DNA of 64,000 bases, from positions 58,224 to 122,223 of the forward strand of contig JAQTQZ010000008.1 in the NCBI GenBank assembly GCA_028712695.1, in the 5' to 3' direction. Shown here in pieces: positions 1-10,119 of the stretch (its first letter is position 1; each line of letters starts with the position of its first letter). The position numbers were made by a program, and so were the translations under genes. The notes beneath the pieces were generated by a model. It saw only the letters and a program-made list of their open reading frames with translations, was not told the origin of the DNA and did no database searches. This DNA is from Methylovulum sp. GTDB taxonomy: Bacteria > Pseudomonadota > Gammaproteobacteria > Methylococcales > Methylomonadaceae.

Positions 1-392
1 GTTTGGGCACCTGCATCGAGCAACTCATAACTTTTAGGATGAATAAGTTGCAATGGCAAAGCGTAAGCCAAATCTGAGCGCTGTTGTTTAGATTGCTGAT
101 TAATGCGGATCTCGAAATTTTTACCATCCAACTGAATGCCCAGATGGCGATTTCCACCATTGGCTTGCCTTGTGTCGGCAGAAACAATCAGATGCTGTTG
201 TTCCACATTAATGACTGACTTTATCGATGGGGAACGAAAAGACTTAGCCCGGCCTAAAATGTAAATGGCTTCGAGAATGGCGCTTTTACCACTGCCATTT
301 TCACCAAAAAGAAAATTGATCGTTGGCGAAGGTGTGATCGATAGCTTGTTAATATTTCTGACATGGTAAATATCCAGTTTCAGCAAACTCAT
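1..392 (-). CDS. recF: RecF, DNA replication/repair ATPase (N-terminal part, cut by window start)
   Basis: This is the first ~130 residues of RecF, the SMC-like ATPase that loads RecA at gapped DNA with RecO and RecR. Translating the reverse strand from the ATG at 392 gives MSLLKLDIYHVRNINKL followed by a Walker A loop GENGSGKS, which is the expected RecF N-terminus. The rest lies outside the window. It is the last gene of the dnaA-dnaN-recF order, with only 9 nt between the dnaN stop and its start, so it is probably co-transcribed with dnaN. It is missing from the ORF track because it has no stop inside the window. Confidence 0.93.
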   Translation of the reverse strand, partial: MSLLKLDIYHVRNINKLSITPSPTINFLFGENGSGKSAILEAIYILGRAKSFRSPSIKSVINVEQQHLIVSADTRQANGGNRHLGIQLDGKNFEIRINQQSKQQRSDLAYALPLQLIHPKSYELLDAGAQ

Positions 393-401
393 GACCAGAC
401 A

Positions 402-1502
402 CTACAACCTCATAGGCATAACAATAAATTTGTAACCGCACTCATTAGGCTCATCAATAAAACAACTGCTGGCATTGCTTGCTATCGTCAATACAGCCAG
501 TTCAGAATCCAGATTTGTCACCGCATCTAATAAATATTGGGCATTAAAAGCAATGGATAAGGGCTCACCGGTATATTCAATGGAAAGCTCTTCTTCGGCC
601 TCATCGTGTTCAGGATTATGCGTGCTGATCCTCAAGCTACCAGATGCTATATCCAAGGTGACCCCTTTGAATTTTTCATTGGATAAAATGGCAACGCGGG
701 TCAAAGCTTCTTTTAAGTGTGTTTTCTGGATATGGATTTGATTGAAGAATTCTTGCTGGAAAACTTTACTGAAGTCCGGATATTTTGAATCCACTAATTT
801 TGCCGAAAAAATCAGGTTCTTAATAAAAATCCTTATGTTGTTGGCAGAAAATTCAACTTTTAACTCAATCTCAGGGTCATCGAGCAAGCGGCTTAGTTCC
901 AATACGCCTTTTCTTGGCAAAATGATTCTGGCTTCAAACCCCGTTGCTTGTTCCAATTGGTCTTCATAAATCGACAGTCGATGCCCATCTGAGGCAACCA
1001 GTTTTAATTTGCTGTTGGAAATATTAAGCAGTAAGCCGTTTAAGTAATACCGCACATCTTGGTTAGCCATACAAAATGTTGTTTTATCCAAGGCTTTTTT
1101 AAATTTTCCGGCATTGATGAAAAAATGGCTTTCCAAATTCGATTCAGAAAACTCAGGGTAATTATCTGCCGGTAAACAACTTAAAGAAAAGCGACTGCGA
1201 TTGGATAGGATCTTGATCTTATCCCCTTGTTGTTCAAATTTTATTTCCGCACCATTAGGCAATAGCCGACAAATATCTAAAAACTTTCTAGCAGGAACAG
1301 TAATTGTCCCTGATGTTGCGGTGGCAATATCTATTTTTGCAATGATTTGAATTTCAAGATCTGTGCCCGTTAATGTTAATTGATCATTTTCTATAACGAT
1401 TAGCACATTAGCAAGAATAGGCATGGTTTGCCGTTTTTCTATGACACTAACAATTTGTTGTAAAGGGCTTAAAAGGGATTCTCTATTAATAATAAATTTC
1501 AT
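402..1502 (-). CDS. dnaN: DNA polymerase III subunit beta (sliding clamp)
   Basis: The 366-residue protein is the dimeric ring clamp that tethers Pol III to DNA, and its length is standard. The start MKFIINRESLLSPLQQI and the ending FIVMPMRL are typical of gammaproteobacterial DnaN. Three topologically equivalent domains fit the length. It sits between the probable origin spacer (upstream) and recF (9 nt downstream). No frameshift or truncation is seen. Confidence 0.97.
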   Translation of the reverse strand: MKFIINRESLLSPLQQIVSVIEKRQTMPILANVLIVIENDQLTLTGTDLEIQIIAKIDIATATSGTITVPARKFLDICRLLPNGAEIKFEQQGDKIKILSNRSRFSLSCLPADNYPEFSESNLESHFFINAGKFKKALDKTTFCMANQDVRYYLNGLLLNISNSKLKLVASDGHRLSIYEDQLEQATGFEARIILPRKGVLELSRLLDDPEIELKVEFSANNIRIFIKNLIFSAKLVDSKYPDFSKVFQQEFFNQIHIQKTHLKEALTRVAILSNEKFKGVTLDIASGSLRISTHNPEHDEAEEELSIEYTGEPLSIAFNAQYLLDAVTNLDSELAVLTIASNASSCFIDEPNECGYKFIVMPMRL

Positions 1503-1970
1503 AGCTTATTTATCTTATTACTATTATGGTGAGTGAAGTCTGTGTAAAACAGTATTTTTATATTAAAAATCAATTTGTTATGTTGTTAATAGGAGTCACA
1601 GAAAGGTTGTGGATTAGCTGTGTTTAATTTACCTTCTAAAAGATAATATTTTTTATACACAAAAATATCCCCAGAAAAGACGCCCTTTGCACACATACTT
1701 ATCCACAAGCTGAAAAATCAAAAATGCCTTTAATTTAAGGATCACTAATAACAATATAAATTATATTTTTATTAAACTTATTATTATTAAGCATAAAAAA
1801 ATCGGGTAAAAGCCAATATACTTATTGTTTTTCAATTAGTTAGATTAAATTTAACGTTGTATTTTAACTGTGGGTATGCTGTGGATAACTAAAGATGCTT
1901 AGTTGGCGCTTTTTTTATACACAGAGTAACGCACAGAAAAGACGAGGATTATGCACAATGTTATCAACAG
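1503..1970. other. oriC: Probable chromosomal origin oriC in the dnaA-dnaN spacer
   Basis: This 468-bp AT-rich spacer holds a cluster of DnaA-box-like 9-mers. Perfect TTATNCACA matches are at 1653-1661 (TTATACACA), 1699-1707 (TTATCCACA), 1880-1888 (TGTGGATAA, minus strand), 1915-1923 (TTATACACA) and 1949-1957 (TTATGCACA). One-mismatch boxes are at 1608-1616 (TGTGGATTA) and 1961-1969 (TTATCAACA). The AT-rich stretch around 1720-1860 could be the unwinding element. The recF-dnaN-dnaA | rpmH context supports an origin. The same spacer must also carry the dnaN promoter. Confidence 0.78.
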
Positions 1971-3287
1971 TTAGTGTGATAAGGTTCTTAGCAGATTGGA
2001 ATAATCTTCGGCAATCTTATGGTCTGTTTCTTTTAATTCACTAATTCGCTTACAGGCGTTAATTACGGTTGTGTGATCACGGCCGCCAAATGCATTACCT
2101 ATTTCGGGAAAACTATGTGATGTTAATTCCCGTGCTAAACACATGGCTATTTGCCGGGGTCTGGTAACGGTCTGTTTTCTATTTTTTGACGACAAATCCG
2201 TGATGCGGATTTTGTAATAGTCAGCAACCGTTTTTTGAATATTATCTATATTGACTAACTTGTCTTGTAACGATAACAAATCGTGCAAGGCTTCTTTGGT
2301 GAATTCAGTAGTGATTTCCCTACCGGTAAATTGTGCGTTAGCAATAACCCGGCGTAATGCACCTTCAAGATCCCGGACATTGGACGGTATTTTTTTGGCA
2401 ATAAAAAAAGCGACTTCTTGCGCGAGTTCCACATTAACTAGGGCGGCCTTTTTCATTAAAATAGCCGCCCTAGTTTCCATATCGGGAGGCTCTATCGAAA
2501 CAGGCAATCCCCAACCAAACCTTGATTTTAAACGGTCTTCAAGGCCGACAATTTCTTTGGGATACTTATCGCACGTCAAGATAACCTGATGCTTTTTTTC
2601 TAAAAGCGTATTGAAGGTATGGAAAAACTCTTCTTGAGACCGTTCTTTGCCGGCAAAAAATTGGATGTCATCAATCAAAAGCACGTCAATCGCTCGATAA
2701 AAGGCTTTAAACGAATCGATGGTATTTTGTTGCAAGGCCTTAACCATATCCTGGACGAATTTTTCAGAGTGCAGGTAAACAATATTAGCTGAAGGGTTTT
2801 TGTCAAAAACTGCATTACCTATTGCGTGCATCAAATGGGTTTTACCTAAACCGGAACTTCCGTAAATAAGTAGCGGGTTGTATGCCTTACCACTGTTTTC
2901 CGATACTTGAACTGATGCCGCCCGTGCTAGCTGATTGGATTTACCTTCCACGAAATTATCAAAGGTAAATGCCTTGTTGAGAAAATTTGGGCTGGATTTT
3001 TTGGCTTCAGCAACTTTAACCGTATTTATGGCAGCAGGTGCGGGTGATTTTCTGGAACCTATTTCCAGATTTAATGTTAAGCCGCCATTAGAAAATTCTT
3101 CGATAGAAGCGACAATTTTTGCAAAATAATGTTGTTTGACCCAGTCCAAAACAAACCGGTTAGGGGCCAGCAATTTAATTTGATCATCGGTTTCTATGGC
3201 CTGTAGTGGGCGTATCCAAGTACTAAAATCTGTGGTCGAGATTTCGTTTTCAAGTTTCGCAAGGCAGTTATCCCAAATTGAGCTCAT
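1971..3287 (-). CDS. dnaA: Chromosomal replication initiator DnaA
   Basis: The 438-residue protein is the AAA+ initiator that binds DnaA boxes and melts oriC. The N-terminal domain I begins [13 protein letters not shown]. The Walker A motif GSSGLGKTH lies near residue 145 and Walker B LLIDDIQF near 207. The C-terminal domain IV ends with the DNA-binding signature [12 protein letters not shown]. It is transcribed away from rpmH, and its stop abuts the DnaA-box array at 1961-1969, so autoregulation and origin function may share that region. Confidence 0.98.
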   Translation of the reverse strand: MSSIWDNCLAKLENEISTTDFSTWIRPLQAIETDDQIKLLAPNRFVLDWVKQHYFAKIVASIEEFSNGGLTLNLEIGSRKSPAPAAINTVKVAEAKKSSPNFLNKAFTFDNFVEGKSNQLARAASVQVSENSGKAYNPLLIYGSSGLGKTHLMHAIGNAVFDKNPSANIVYLHSEKFVQDMVKALQQNTIDSFKAFYRAIDVLLIDDIQFFAGKERSQEEFFHTFNTLLEKKHQVILTCDKYPKEIVGLEDRLKSRFGWGLPVSIEPPDMETRAAILMKKAALVNVELAQEVAFFIAKKIPSNVRDLEGALRRVIANAQFTGREITTEFTKEALHDLLSLQDKLVNIDNIQKTVADYYKIRITDLSSKNRKQTVTRPRQIAMCLARELTSHSFPEIGNAFGGRDHTTVINACKRISELKETDHKIAEDYSNLLRTLSH

Positions 3288-3454
3288 TGAATTAGATAAG
3301 ATATTGATTTGTGTAATAAAGAGAATAATGCATATCTGCCACTATACAGTAATAAAACATTACGCTACAGAATTGACAGGGCGGGTGGTTTATTTTATCA
3401 TCCGTAGTCTTTTTTATCCGTTTTTGATAACGCTCATACAGTCAGGTTTTAGTC

Positions 3455-3589
3455 ATGAAAAGAACATACCAACCCAGTAAAATTAAACGCGTCAGAACAC
3501 ATGGCTTCCGTGCCAGAATGGCAACAGTCGGTGGCCGTAGGGTTTTAAATGCCCGCAGAGCAAAAGGACGCGCTAAATTAACCGTTTAG
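3455..3589 (+). CDS. rpmH: 50S ribosomal protein L34
   Basis: This 44-residue ORF is too short for the ORF track. It reads [18 protein letters not shown] and ends [12 protein letters not shown], the canonical very basic L34 of the large ribosomal subunit. The ATG at 3455 is the only sensible start. It is divergent from dnaA and 11 nt upstream of rnpA, the near-universal bacterial order, and is presumably the first gene of the rpmH-rnpA-yidD-yidC-mnmE operon. Confidence 0.97.
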   Translation: MKRTYQPSKIKRVRTHGFRARMATVGGRRVLNARRAKGRAKLTV

Positions 3590-3600
3590 TAGTCTATTGT

Positions 3601-3966
3601 GTGGCTGATAACGATTATAGTTTTCCTCCACGGTTGCGGTTAAAAAAACCGGCTGAATATCAAAAAGTTTTTGCTAAGCCTGTAAAGTCAAGTGATCAGT
3701 ATTTTACCCTGTTAGCCATCAGGAACGATTTAGACCATCCTCGGTTAGGCTTAGCGATCGCCAAAAAAAATATCAAAAAGGCGGTGCATAGGAACCTGAT
3801 TAAACGTACTGTCCGGGAAAACTTCAGGCTGCAACTTAATTTAGGTAATATCGATATTGTTGTCTTGGCTCGCCGGGAAGCTGTCGATGCGCCACTGGAA
3901 TCATTAAGAAAGTCATTGGAAAAGCACTGGCTCAAATTGGTAACCCGATGCGCTTCATGCTCATAG
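3601..3966 (+). CDS. rnpA: Ribonuclease P protein component
   Basis: The 121-residue basic protein is the cofactor of RNase P RNA in tRNA 5' maturation. The start is GTG at 3601. The sequence has the family's [17 protein letters not shown] opening and the RNR-like signature [14 protein letters not shown] near residues 62-75. It follows rpmH by 11 nt, and its 3' end overlaps the yidD start by 19 nt, suggesting translational coupling. Confidence 0.95.
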   Translation: MADNDYSFPPRLRLKKPAEYQKVFAKPVKSSDQYFTLLAIRNDLDHPRLGLAIAKKNIKKAVHRNLIKRTVRENFRLQLNLGNIDIVVLARREAVDAPLESLRKSLEKHWLKLVTRCASCS

Positions 3967-4181
3967 CAATTATAAAGTTTTATAAATACTTTATTAGTCC
4001 CTTGCTTGGGTCTAACTGTCGTTTTTATCCAAGCTGTTCAAGTTATTCCTTAGAAGCACTTCAGCGCCATGGCGCTGTTGCTGGCAGCTACCTCACTCTC
4101 AAAAGATTATTAAAATGCCACCCTTTTCATGAAGGGGGCATAGATCCTGTTCCAGAAAAATTGGGTAATAAGAATGGATAA
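3948..4181 (+). CDS. yidD: Membrane protein insertion efficiency factor YidD
   Basis: The 77-residue protein belongs to the YidD family (UPF0161), a small amphipathic membrane-associated factor that helps YidC-dependent insertion. The conserved core [20 protein letters not shown] with its paired cysteines is intact, as is the later [13 protein letters not shown] motif. It overlaps rnpA by 19 nt and yidC by 8 nt, the usual tight packing of this operon. Confidence 0.95.
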   Translation: MRFMLIAIIKFYKYFISPLLGSNCRFYPSCSSYSLEALQRHGAVAGSYLTLKRLLKCHPFHEGGIDPVPEKLGNKNG

Positions 4182-5898
4182 TATAAGATTTGTACTAATT
4201 GTTGTTTTTGCAATGCTGATTATTCTGCTGATGCAGGCTTGGCAACTGGATTATGGTCCAAAACCTGAAGTCGTAGCAGTAACTATGCCAGAAGCCGTTA
4301 GTGCCATTAAAGAAGATTTACCGAATACCTCTGAAACAGCTACTGCACAAGCCGAAACGACTGGGCAAAACACTAATGCGGTAGCCGCAGTAATTTCCCC
4401 TACGGCATCAAACAAAATCATCACTATAAAAACAGACGTTATCACGCTTGAAATCGATACTCAAGGCGGCACTATCCGTAATTTGGATTTACTGGACTAT
4501 CCCGTACAAAAAGATAACTCGGTTGTCAATATGCTGCGCAACTTAGTCGGTTTATCTGTTTCTGAAAAAGATCACTCTCCTGTAAGACTATTCAATAGCG
4601 ATCCAGAAAAACTATTTGTCGCCCAGAGCGGCCTGATTGCTGGCAGCGGTTCTGCTGCGGCTGCCAATCATTACACTATATTTAATAGTGAAGCGGACAG
4701 TTACACCTTACAGCCAGGGCAGGCCAGTTTGACCGTGCCGTTGACTTGGACTGATAACAACGGGCTGGTTATTACCAAAGAATACACATTTAAACGTGGC
4801 AGCTATGAAATAGCCTTAGCACAAAACGTCCAGAACAATTCCGGTAACGCGTGGGCGGGACGGCAATACAGCCAGCTACTACGGATACCCAACACGCAAA
4901 ACAAGGGTAACCTGCTGACAGGTGGCATGAGAGCTTATGATGGTGGGGTGATTTATACCCAAAAGGATAAGTACCAAAAAATAAGTTTTGATGATATGGC
5001 TAACGAAACGCTGGATGTTGCTACTGAAGGCGGATGGGCGGCAATGATCCAACATTACTTTGCTTCGGCGTGGATTCCACCAGCGGATCAGGAAAACCAT
5101 TTTTACACCAAGTCACTTAAAGATGACCAATTCGTTATCGGTTCCTATTCGCCTTCGGTGATTATTGCCGCGAATTCATCCGGACAGTTTGTGTCACAGT
5201 TATTTGCCGGCCCTAAAATCCAGCCGGTTATGGAAAAGATAGCGACCGGTCTTGAGCTGACGGTTGATTACAGTGTACTGACGTTTATTGGCAAGCCGAT
5301 TTACTGGCTACTAAACCAGATCCATAATCTGGCGGGTAACTGGGGCATTGCAATTATTGGCGTAACGCTGTGTATAAAACTGCTGTTTTTCCCGTTGTCG
5401 CAGGCCAGTTTCAAATCAATGGCAAAAATGCGTAAAATTCAGCCGCGCCTTAAAGAATTGCAAGAGCGTTTTAAGGACGATCGCCAACGGTTTAACACCG
5501 AAATGATGGCCATGTACAAGAAGGAAAAAGTTAACCCGCTCGGCGGCTGTTTGCCAGTGTTGGTGCAGATTCCGGTCTTTATGTCCCTTTATTGGGTATT
5601 AAGTGAAACGGTTGAGTTCCGGCAAGCCCCTTTCATGTTATGGATACAGGATTTATCAGTAGAAGATCCTTTTTATATCTTGCCGCTGATTATGGGGGCG
5701 ACGATGAAAATTCAACAAAGCCTCAATCCGGCACCGATAGACCCTATCCAAGCAAAAGTCATGCGGATGTTCCCTATCGTCTTTACCGTCTTTTTCCTGT
5801 TTTTCCCTGCGGGTCTAGTTTTATATTGGGTGGTCAACAACACCCTGTCTATTATTCAGCAATGGTACATCACCAAATCGATTGCTGAACAAAAATAA
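4174..5898 (+). CDS. yidC: Membrane protein insertase YidC
   Basis: The 574-residue insertase places proteins into the inner membrane, alone or with SecYEG. It has an N-terminal signal anchor (residues 1-20, [17 protein letters not shown]), a large periplasmic beta domain of about residues 60-350, and the conserved five-helix Oxa1 core from about residue 370, including [20 protein letters not shown]. Length and architecture match the Gram-negative form. It overlaps yidD by 8 nt. Confidence 0.97.
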   Translation: MDNIRFVLIVVFAMLIILLMQAWQLDYGPKPEVVAVTMPEAVSAIKEDLPNTSETATAQAETTGQNTNAVAAVISPTASNKIITIKTDVITLEIDTQGGTIRNLDLLDYPVQKDNSVVNMLRNLVGLSVSEKDHSPVRLFNSDPEKLFVAQSGLIAGSGSAAAANHYTIFNSEADSYTLQPGQASLTVPLTWTDNNGLVITKEYTFKRGSYEIALAQNVQNNSGNAWAGRQYSQLLRIPNTQNKGNLLTGGMRAYDGGVIYTQKDKYQKISFDDMANETLDVATEGGWAAMIQHYFASAWIPPADQENHFYTKSLKDDQFVIGSYSPSVIIAANSSGQFVSQLFAGPKIQPVMEKIATGLELTVDYSVLTFIGKPIYWLLNQIHNLAGNWGIAIIGVTLCIKLLFFPLSQASFKSMAKMRKIQPRLKELQERFKDDRQRFNTEMMAMYKKEKVNPLGGCLPVLVQIPVFMSLYWVLSETVEFRQAPFMLWIQDLSVEDPFYILPLIMGATMKIQQSLNPAPIDPIQAKVMRMFPIVFTVFFLFFPAGLVLYWVVNNTLSIIQQWYITKSIAEQK

Positions 5899-5902
5899 GA
5901 TT

Positions 5903-7249
5903 TTGAGTGGACATTGCAACTTCGACACTATTGCCGCCATTGCGACCCCGCCAGGCAATGGCGGGGTCGGTATTGTCCGTGTCTCAGGAAGCTTAGTCCC
6001 TACGCTTATAAGGCAACTGCTCAACAAAGAATTACCCCCCCGCTACGCCAGTTATTCATCATTCATAGATGCTAACGGTGCTGTCATAGACTCAGGCATA
6101 GCCCTCTACTTTCCTGCCCCCTCCTCTTACACCGGCGAAGACATATTGGAACTGCAAGGGCATGGCGGTTCGGTCGTGTTGAATATGTTGTTGCGGCGGG
6201 TATTAGCGCTAGGTGCGCGCCTGGCCAATCCAGGCGAATTTACCGAACGGGCGTTTCTCAACGACAAACTCGACTTAGCTCAAGCGGAAGCGGTTGCCGA
6301 TTTGATTTCCGCCACCACCGAACAATCGGTGCGCTCTGCACAAAAATCAATGCAAGGCGTATTTTCCTCACAAATTAACGAACTCGTTGAAAACCTTACT
6401 GAACTGAGAACTTATGTTGAAGCCGCTATCGATTTTGTCGATGAAGAAATAGATTTTTTAACCGATGGCGTGGTGGAAAAACGCGTTGTCAATTTGTTGC
6501 ACAACCTAGAAAAAATCCAACAAACCGCACACCAAGGTTGCTTATTGCGTGACGGCATGACAGTCGTGCTTGCCGGAAAACCAAACGCTGGAAAATCCAG
6601 TTTGCTAAATGCCCTAGCGGGGCATGAAGCGGCTATCGTCAACGACATCGCCGGGACTACCCGCGACGTACTCAGAGAACGCATCCAGCTTGATGGTATG
6701 CCGCTACATATTATTGACACCGCCGGGCTAAGAGAAAGTGACAATCCGGTCGAACAGGAAGGTATCCGCCGCGCCCGTGCAGAAATCGACAAAGCCGACA
6801 AAATTCTGTTGCTGATTGATGCCAGAGAATCTGAACCGCAAGAATTGTTGGACAGCTTGCCCGCCCATCTTGATGTGACCCGTGTCTATAACAAAATAGA
6901 TTTGTTAGGATTGGCATCGTCAATAATTGAAACAGCACAAGGCACCCAAATCCGCTTATCGGTTAAAACCGGTGAAGGCATGGATTTGTTGGTCCAGCAT
7001 CTCAAACAAAGCGTCGGTTATAACGATGCGGCAGACAATGTTTTTATTGCCCGTACCCGCCATTTGGAAGCGTTAAAAACAGCCCATGAATTTATCGGGT
7101 CTGCATTAAATCAACTGCAAATTAAAGCGGGGGAATTAGTGGCAGAAGATTTACGCCAAGCGCAACTAAGTCTCGCTGAAATTACTGGGGAGTTCACTTC
7201 GGATGATTTACTTGGAAAAATATTTTCCAGTTTCTGCGTAGGGAAGTGA
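5903..7249 (+). CDS. mnmE: tRNA-5-carboxymethylaminomethyl-U34 synthesis GTPase MnmE
   Basis: This GTPase acts with MnmG to modify the wobble uridine of certain tRNAs. The [15 protein letters not shown] opening, G1 loop [11 protein letters not shown]3 DTAG, and the C-terminal FCVGK with its catalytic cysteine are all visible. There is no ATG near the conserved N-terminus. The ORF track starts at TTG 5882, inside yidC; I prefer the TTG at 5903, which gives [13 protein letters not shown], close to the usual family start (448 aa). The full ORF would be 455 aa. It is the last gene of the block. Confidence 0.95.
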   Translation: MSGHCNFDTIAAIATPPGNGGVGIVRVSGSLVPTLIRQLLNKELPPRYASYSSFIDANGAVIDSGIALYFPAPSSYTGEDILELQGHGGSVVLNMLLRRVLALGARLANPGEFTERAFLNDKLDLAQAEAVADLISATTEQSVRSAQKSMQGVFSSQINELVENLTELRTYVEAAIDFVDEEIDFLTDGVVEKRVVNLLHNLEKIQQTAHQGCLLRDGMTVVLAGKPNAGKSSLLNALAGHEAAIVNDIAGTTRDVLRERIQLDGMPLHIIDTAGLRESDNPVEQEGIRRARAEIDKADKILLLIDARESEPQELLDSLPAHLDVTRVYNKIDLLGLASSIIETAQGTQIRLSVKTGEGMDLLVQHLKQSVGYNDAADNVFIARTRHLEALKTAHEFIGSALNQLQIKAGELVAEDLRQAQLSLAEITGEFTSDDLLGKIFSSFCVGK

Positions 7250-7289
7250 AGGTGTAAAGCAATAATAAACAACAGGCAAATAAAGGGCA

Positions 7290-7930
7290 GATTCAACGCC
7301 AAAGTGCAACCTTAGTCATCCACGGTTTTTATTGTGATCAGCAAAAAAAGACCTCATGCGGTGTTTTAAAATTGGGTGTTTTTCGAGGACGATGCTTGGG
7401 TCTATGTAGGAGCCGTCATCGCTTATGTCTTCAAAACTGCAAAGTATTGCCTAATCAAGCCATTGGCATTTTCGTTTAAACCGTGTTCCCATGAGCGATA
7501 GGGAGGCGAAATAGGCGCCCGCGCTCAACTCCCGCTTATTTTCTTGTGCCCCGTAAACCTTTTACCGTTCTGTGGTAACCCGTTAAAGTCTTACCCAGAT
7601 AGGGCTACAGCAAGAGGATAGTGGGTTTGGTAACAACTTCAGTGTGTTTGCTTGCCACCTTATCAAGGTAAATTTGGATGACCGGGCCACTAGCCTTACT
7701 AAGGCGTCATAGTTTGCCGGTCTCTGTCGCAGTTTTCCAATCGCCAATACGAGCCGTTTGCGCTAGGGTTTTAGGGCGTCCGTCTATACGATGCGGTTTC
7801 TAATCTGGCCTCGCTTATTTGGTCGGATAGGCTAATAAACGTGTTCATGACTGATATGGGTTTTCAATAGTCCAACGACTTGTTAGAAGAGAAACTACCC
7901 GCAAAACTAAAAGGGAGGTGCCAAGTAACG
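7290..7930 (-). pseudogene. Decayed IS30-family transposase remnant
   Basis: No intact ORF spans this stretch. Reverse-strand translation in shifting frames gives recognisable IS30-type pieces in order: KTHISHEHVY near 7845-7875, then RIGDWKTATETGKL, then KVASKHTEVVTKPTI, PYLGKTLT, ENKRELSAGAYFA, NENANGLIRQYF and KTPHEVFF. Several stops and at least two frame changes separate them, so the gene is long dead. No terminal inverted repeats were identified. It separates the conserved origin block from the metal/arsenic cluster. Limits are approximate. Confidence 0.72.
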
Positions 7931-8170
7931 GATGCGCCTGAGTAAGGCCATACCCTCTATACATGACAAAAAATTGGGAGTGGGTGGGACTTGTGGTTTT
8001 CAATATAATCTGGGCTACGCCATTTTGACCAATATTCCATAACCTTGCCTATGACACGTTAAAAAACCAGCAGTCCCAGTCAGGTTAATCACAGGCTATT
8101 TGAATGGGGTGCAAGCGGTGGGCCGGACGCCAGATTGGAAGCAGGTTGTGATTTGGAACCAAAATATTTT

Positions 8171-8198
8171 TGTAAGGTTTCAAGCCTTACTTACGACT
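8171..8198 (+). promoter_or_regulatory. Putative ECF-type promoter P1 (TGTAAGG-N16-CGACT)
   Basis: TGTAAGG at 8171-8177 and CGACT at 8194-8198 are separated by 16 nt. The same pair recurs with a 15-nt spacer at 11367 and 15279, each upstream of a unit in this cluster. An ECF sigma gene lies within the unit that this copy would drive. It is 36 nt upstream of the PiT start codon. Assignment to that sigma factor is inference. Confidence 0.5.
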
Positions 8199-8234
8199 TA
8201 TGTTTATTTCCAATTTAGACCAAGGAGTGCTTCC

Positions 8235-9055
8235 ATGCTCATGAGCCTTTTATTTATCAGCGTTTGCTTTTTGGCTTACAGCAACGCTGACAATGATAAT
8301 TTCAAAGGTGTTGTGAGTTTATTTGGCAGCGGCACCACCCATTACCGCTGTGCTTTGTCTTGGACGACACTGGCAACATTGGCGGGTTTGATTGCTGCTT
8401 TGTTTTTGGCACAAGCCTTGATAGTCAAGTTTTCCGGTAAAGGCGTAGCGCCAGGCGACTTGGCCCATGCCCTGCCGTTCACGATCTCCGTCACTGGCAG
8501 CACGTTATTGTATACATTACCGATATGGGAATTAATGCCGCAACCACTAAGGCAATGCGCGTTGACCGGTAGGATGGCTGCGCTGAACGGAATACCGAGA
8601 TGATTTTGGGGTTTGACTTTGACCGCCTGCATTTTTGCAGCACCGACGCAGTCTGCTTTGTGCGGGGCCTTAACGATACGCCGAAAATAACGGCGTTATT
8701 ATTGGCACCCGGTGTTACAGCACAAGGGATTATTACAGTCGCCTTGGCAATGTTGCCGGGCGGGTTATTTAGTGCCCGGCGGGTCGCAGAAACCATCAGC
8801 CATAAAATTACCCCCATCACGCATGGCCAAGGACTGTTAGCCAATTTAGTGACGGCATTGCCAGTGATTTTTGCCAGTAAATTGGGGATGCCGGTGTCGG
8901 TCAGCTATGTTTCTGTTGGCTCTTTGTCCGGCATTGGTTTGGTAAGCGGTAAGGCCGATACCGGCGTAATCGGATCCATTGTATTAACCTTATCCTACGC
9001 AGCCATTTGTGCCGCTGCACTTTATTACGTCGCCATTGGCGCCTCTCTTCAATAA
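8235..9055 (+). pseudogene. PiT-family inorganic phosphate transporter, frameshifted and internally deleted
   Basis: The 5' half begins at ATG 8235 behind a good AGGAG site, with FLAYSNADNDNFKGVVSLFGSGTT, the PiT signature region (family usually NGANDNFKG), and ends at a stop at 8603. The 3' half, in another frame (8600-9055), resumes at FVRGLNDTPKITALLL, the second PiT signature, and continues through membrane segments to the C-terminus. About 100 central residues expected in the family are missing. PiT proteins carry phosphate and can admit arsenate. Each half alone is unlikely to work. It is followed 20 nt later by arsM. Confidence 0.75.
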
Positions 9056-9075
9056 CTAAAAACTCGAGACAACTC

Positions 9076-10119
9076 ATGACTACCAGCATCGAAATCAGCG
9101 AATCAGTCCGCCATTACTACAGCCAAGTCCTCCAATCCAGCGATGATCTAAAAACCAGCGCTTGTTGCAGCATCGACGCGATGCCCGCTCATTTAAAAGT
9201 CTTGTTGGCTGGTGTGCATCCGGAAGTCCTGGAACGTTTTTATGGTTGTGGTTCACCGCTACCGCCAGCCTTGGAAGGAAAGACCGTACTGGATCTGGGT
9301 TGTGGCACGGGCCGCGACTGCTATTTGCTCTCTAAATTGGTCGGCCCGACCGGACAAGTGATCGGCGTGGATATGACGCTGGAACAATTGGAAGTGGCTG
9401 TACGCCACCGGAGCTGGCATGCCGAACGCTTCGGTTACGGCAATGTTGAGTTCATGCACGGCCACATTGAAAATTTGGCTACGGTGGGCATTGCCGATAA
9501 CAGCATCGACGTGGTTGTGTCCAATTGCGTGATCAACCTGTCGCCAGAAAAACCCAAGGTATTGGCGGAAATATTCCGGGTGCTAAAACCGGGCGGGGAA
9601 TTATATTTTTCCGACGTGTTTGCCGACCGCCGGATTCCTGCCGAACTGCGGCAAGACCCTATATTGCTGGGCGAATGCTTGGGCGGTGCCTTGTATTGGG
9701 AAGATTTCCGACGGATATTGCATGAGCTGGGCTGTCCGGATGTGCGTGCCGTCAAACACAATCCAATCAGTCTTGACGACGCGGAAGTGGTTGCCAAAAT
9801 CGGTATGGTCAAGTTCAATTCGGTAACCGTCCGCGCCTTCAAGATGCCGCTGGAAGACCGTTGCGAGGATTATGGACAGGTCGCGGTTTATTTGGGCACC
9901 ATCGACCAACATCCGCATGGTTTCGATTTGGACGACCACCATCATTTTGAAGCAGGCCGACCATTACGGGTATGCGGTAACACAGCCGATATGTTGGCCG
10001 CCAGCCGCTATGGCGAGCACTTCCAAGTTTGGGGTGATAAATCCCGCCATTTTGGTTTGTTCGATTGCGTATCGGGCTCTAGCAGCGAAGCCGCTATGGC
10101 AGATGGGACATGTTGCTGA
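9076..10119 (+). CDS. arsM: ArsM-type arsenite S-adenosylmethionine methyltransferase
   Basis: The 347-residue SAM methyltransferase has the class I motif DLGCGTGRDCYLL near residue 75. The cysteines expected in ArsM are present: an N-terminal SACC pair near 32, Cys in SNCVINLSPEK, and Cys in GECLGGALYWEDF. A CC pair ends the protein. ArsM methylates trivalent arsenic; versions paired with ArsS make dimethylarsenicals for arsenosugar synthesis, and arsS is in this cluster at 13996. The ORF track starts at 9007 inside the upstream gene; I chose ATG 9076, which gives the natural MTTSIEISESVRHYYS start. It overlaps the sigma factor by 10 nt. Confidence 0.85.
   Translation: MTTSIEISESVRHYYSQVLQSSDDLKTSACCSIDAMPAHLKVLLAGVHPEVLERFYGCGSPLPPALEGKTVLDLGCGTGRDCYLLSKLVGPTGQVIGVDMTLEQLEVAVRHRSWHAERFGYGNVEFMHGHIENLATVGIADNSIDVVVSNCVINLSPEKPKVLAEIFRVLKPGGELYFSDVFADRRIPAELRQDPILLGECLGGALYWEDFRRILHELGCPDVRAVKHNPISLDDAEVVAKIGMVKFNSVTVRAFKMPLEDRCEDYGQVAVYLGTIDQHPHGFDLDDHHHFEAGRPLRVCGNTADMLAASRYGEHFQVWGDKSRHFGLFDCVSGSSSEAAMADGTCC

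Noticed and set aside
9435-9945. Overlapping minus-strand ORFs inside arsM
   Set aside because: The plus-strand frame has all ArsM motifs; these are GC-driven open frames.
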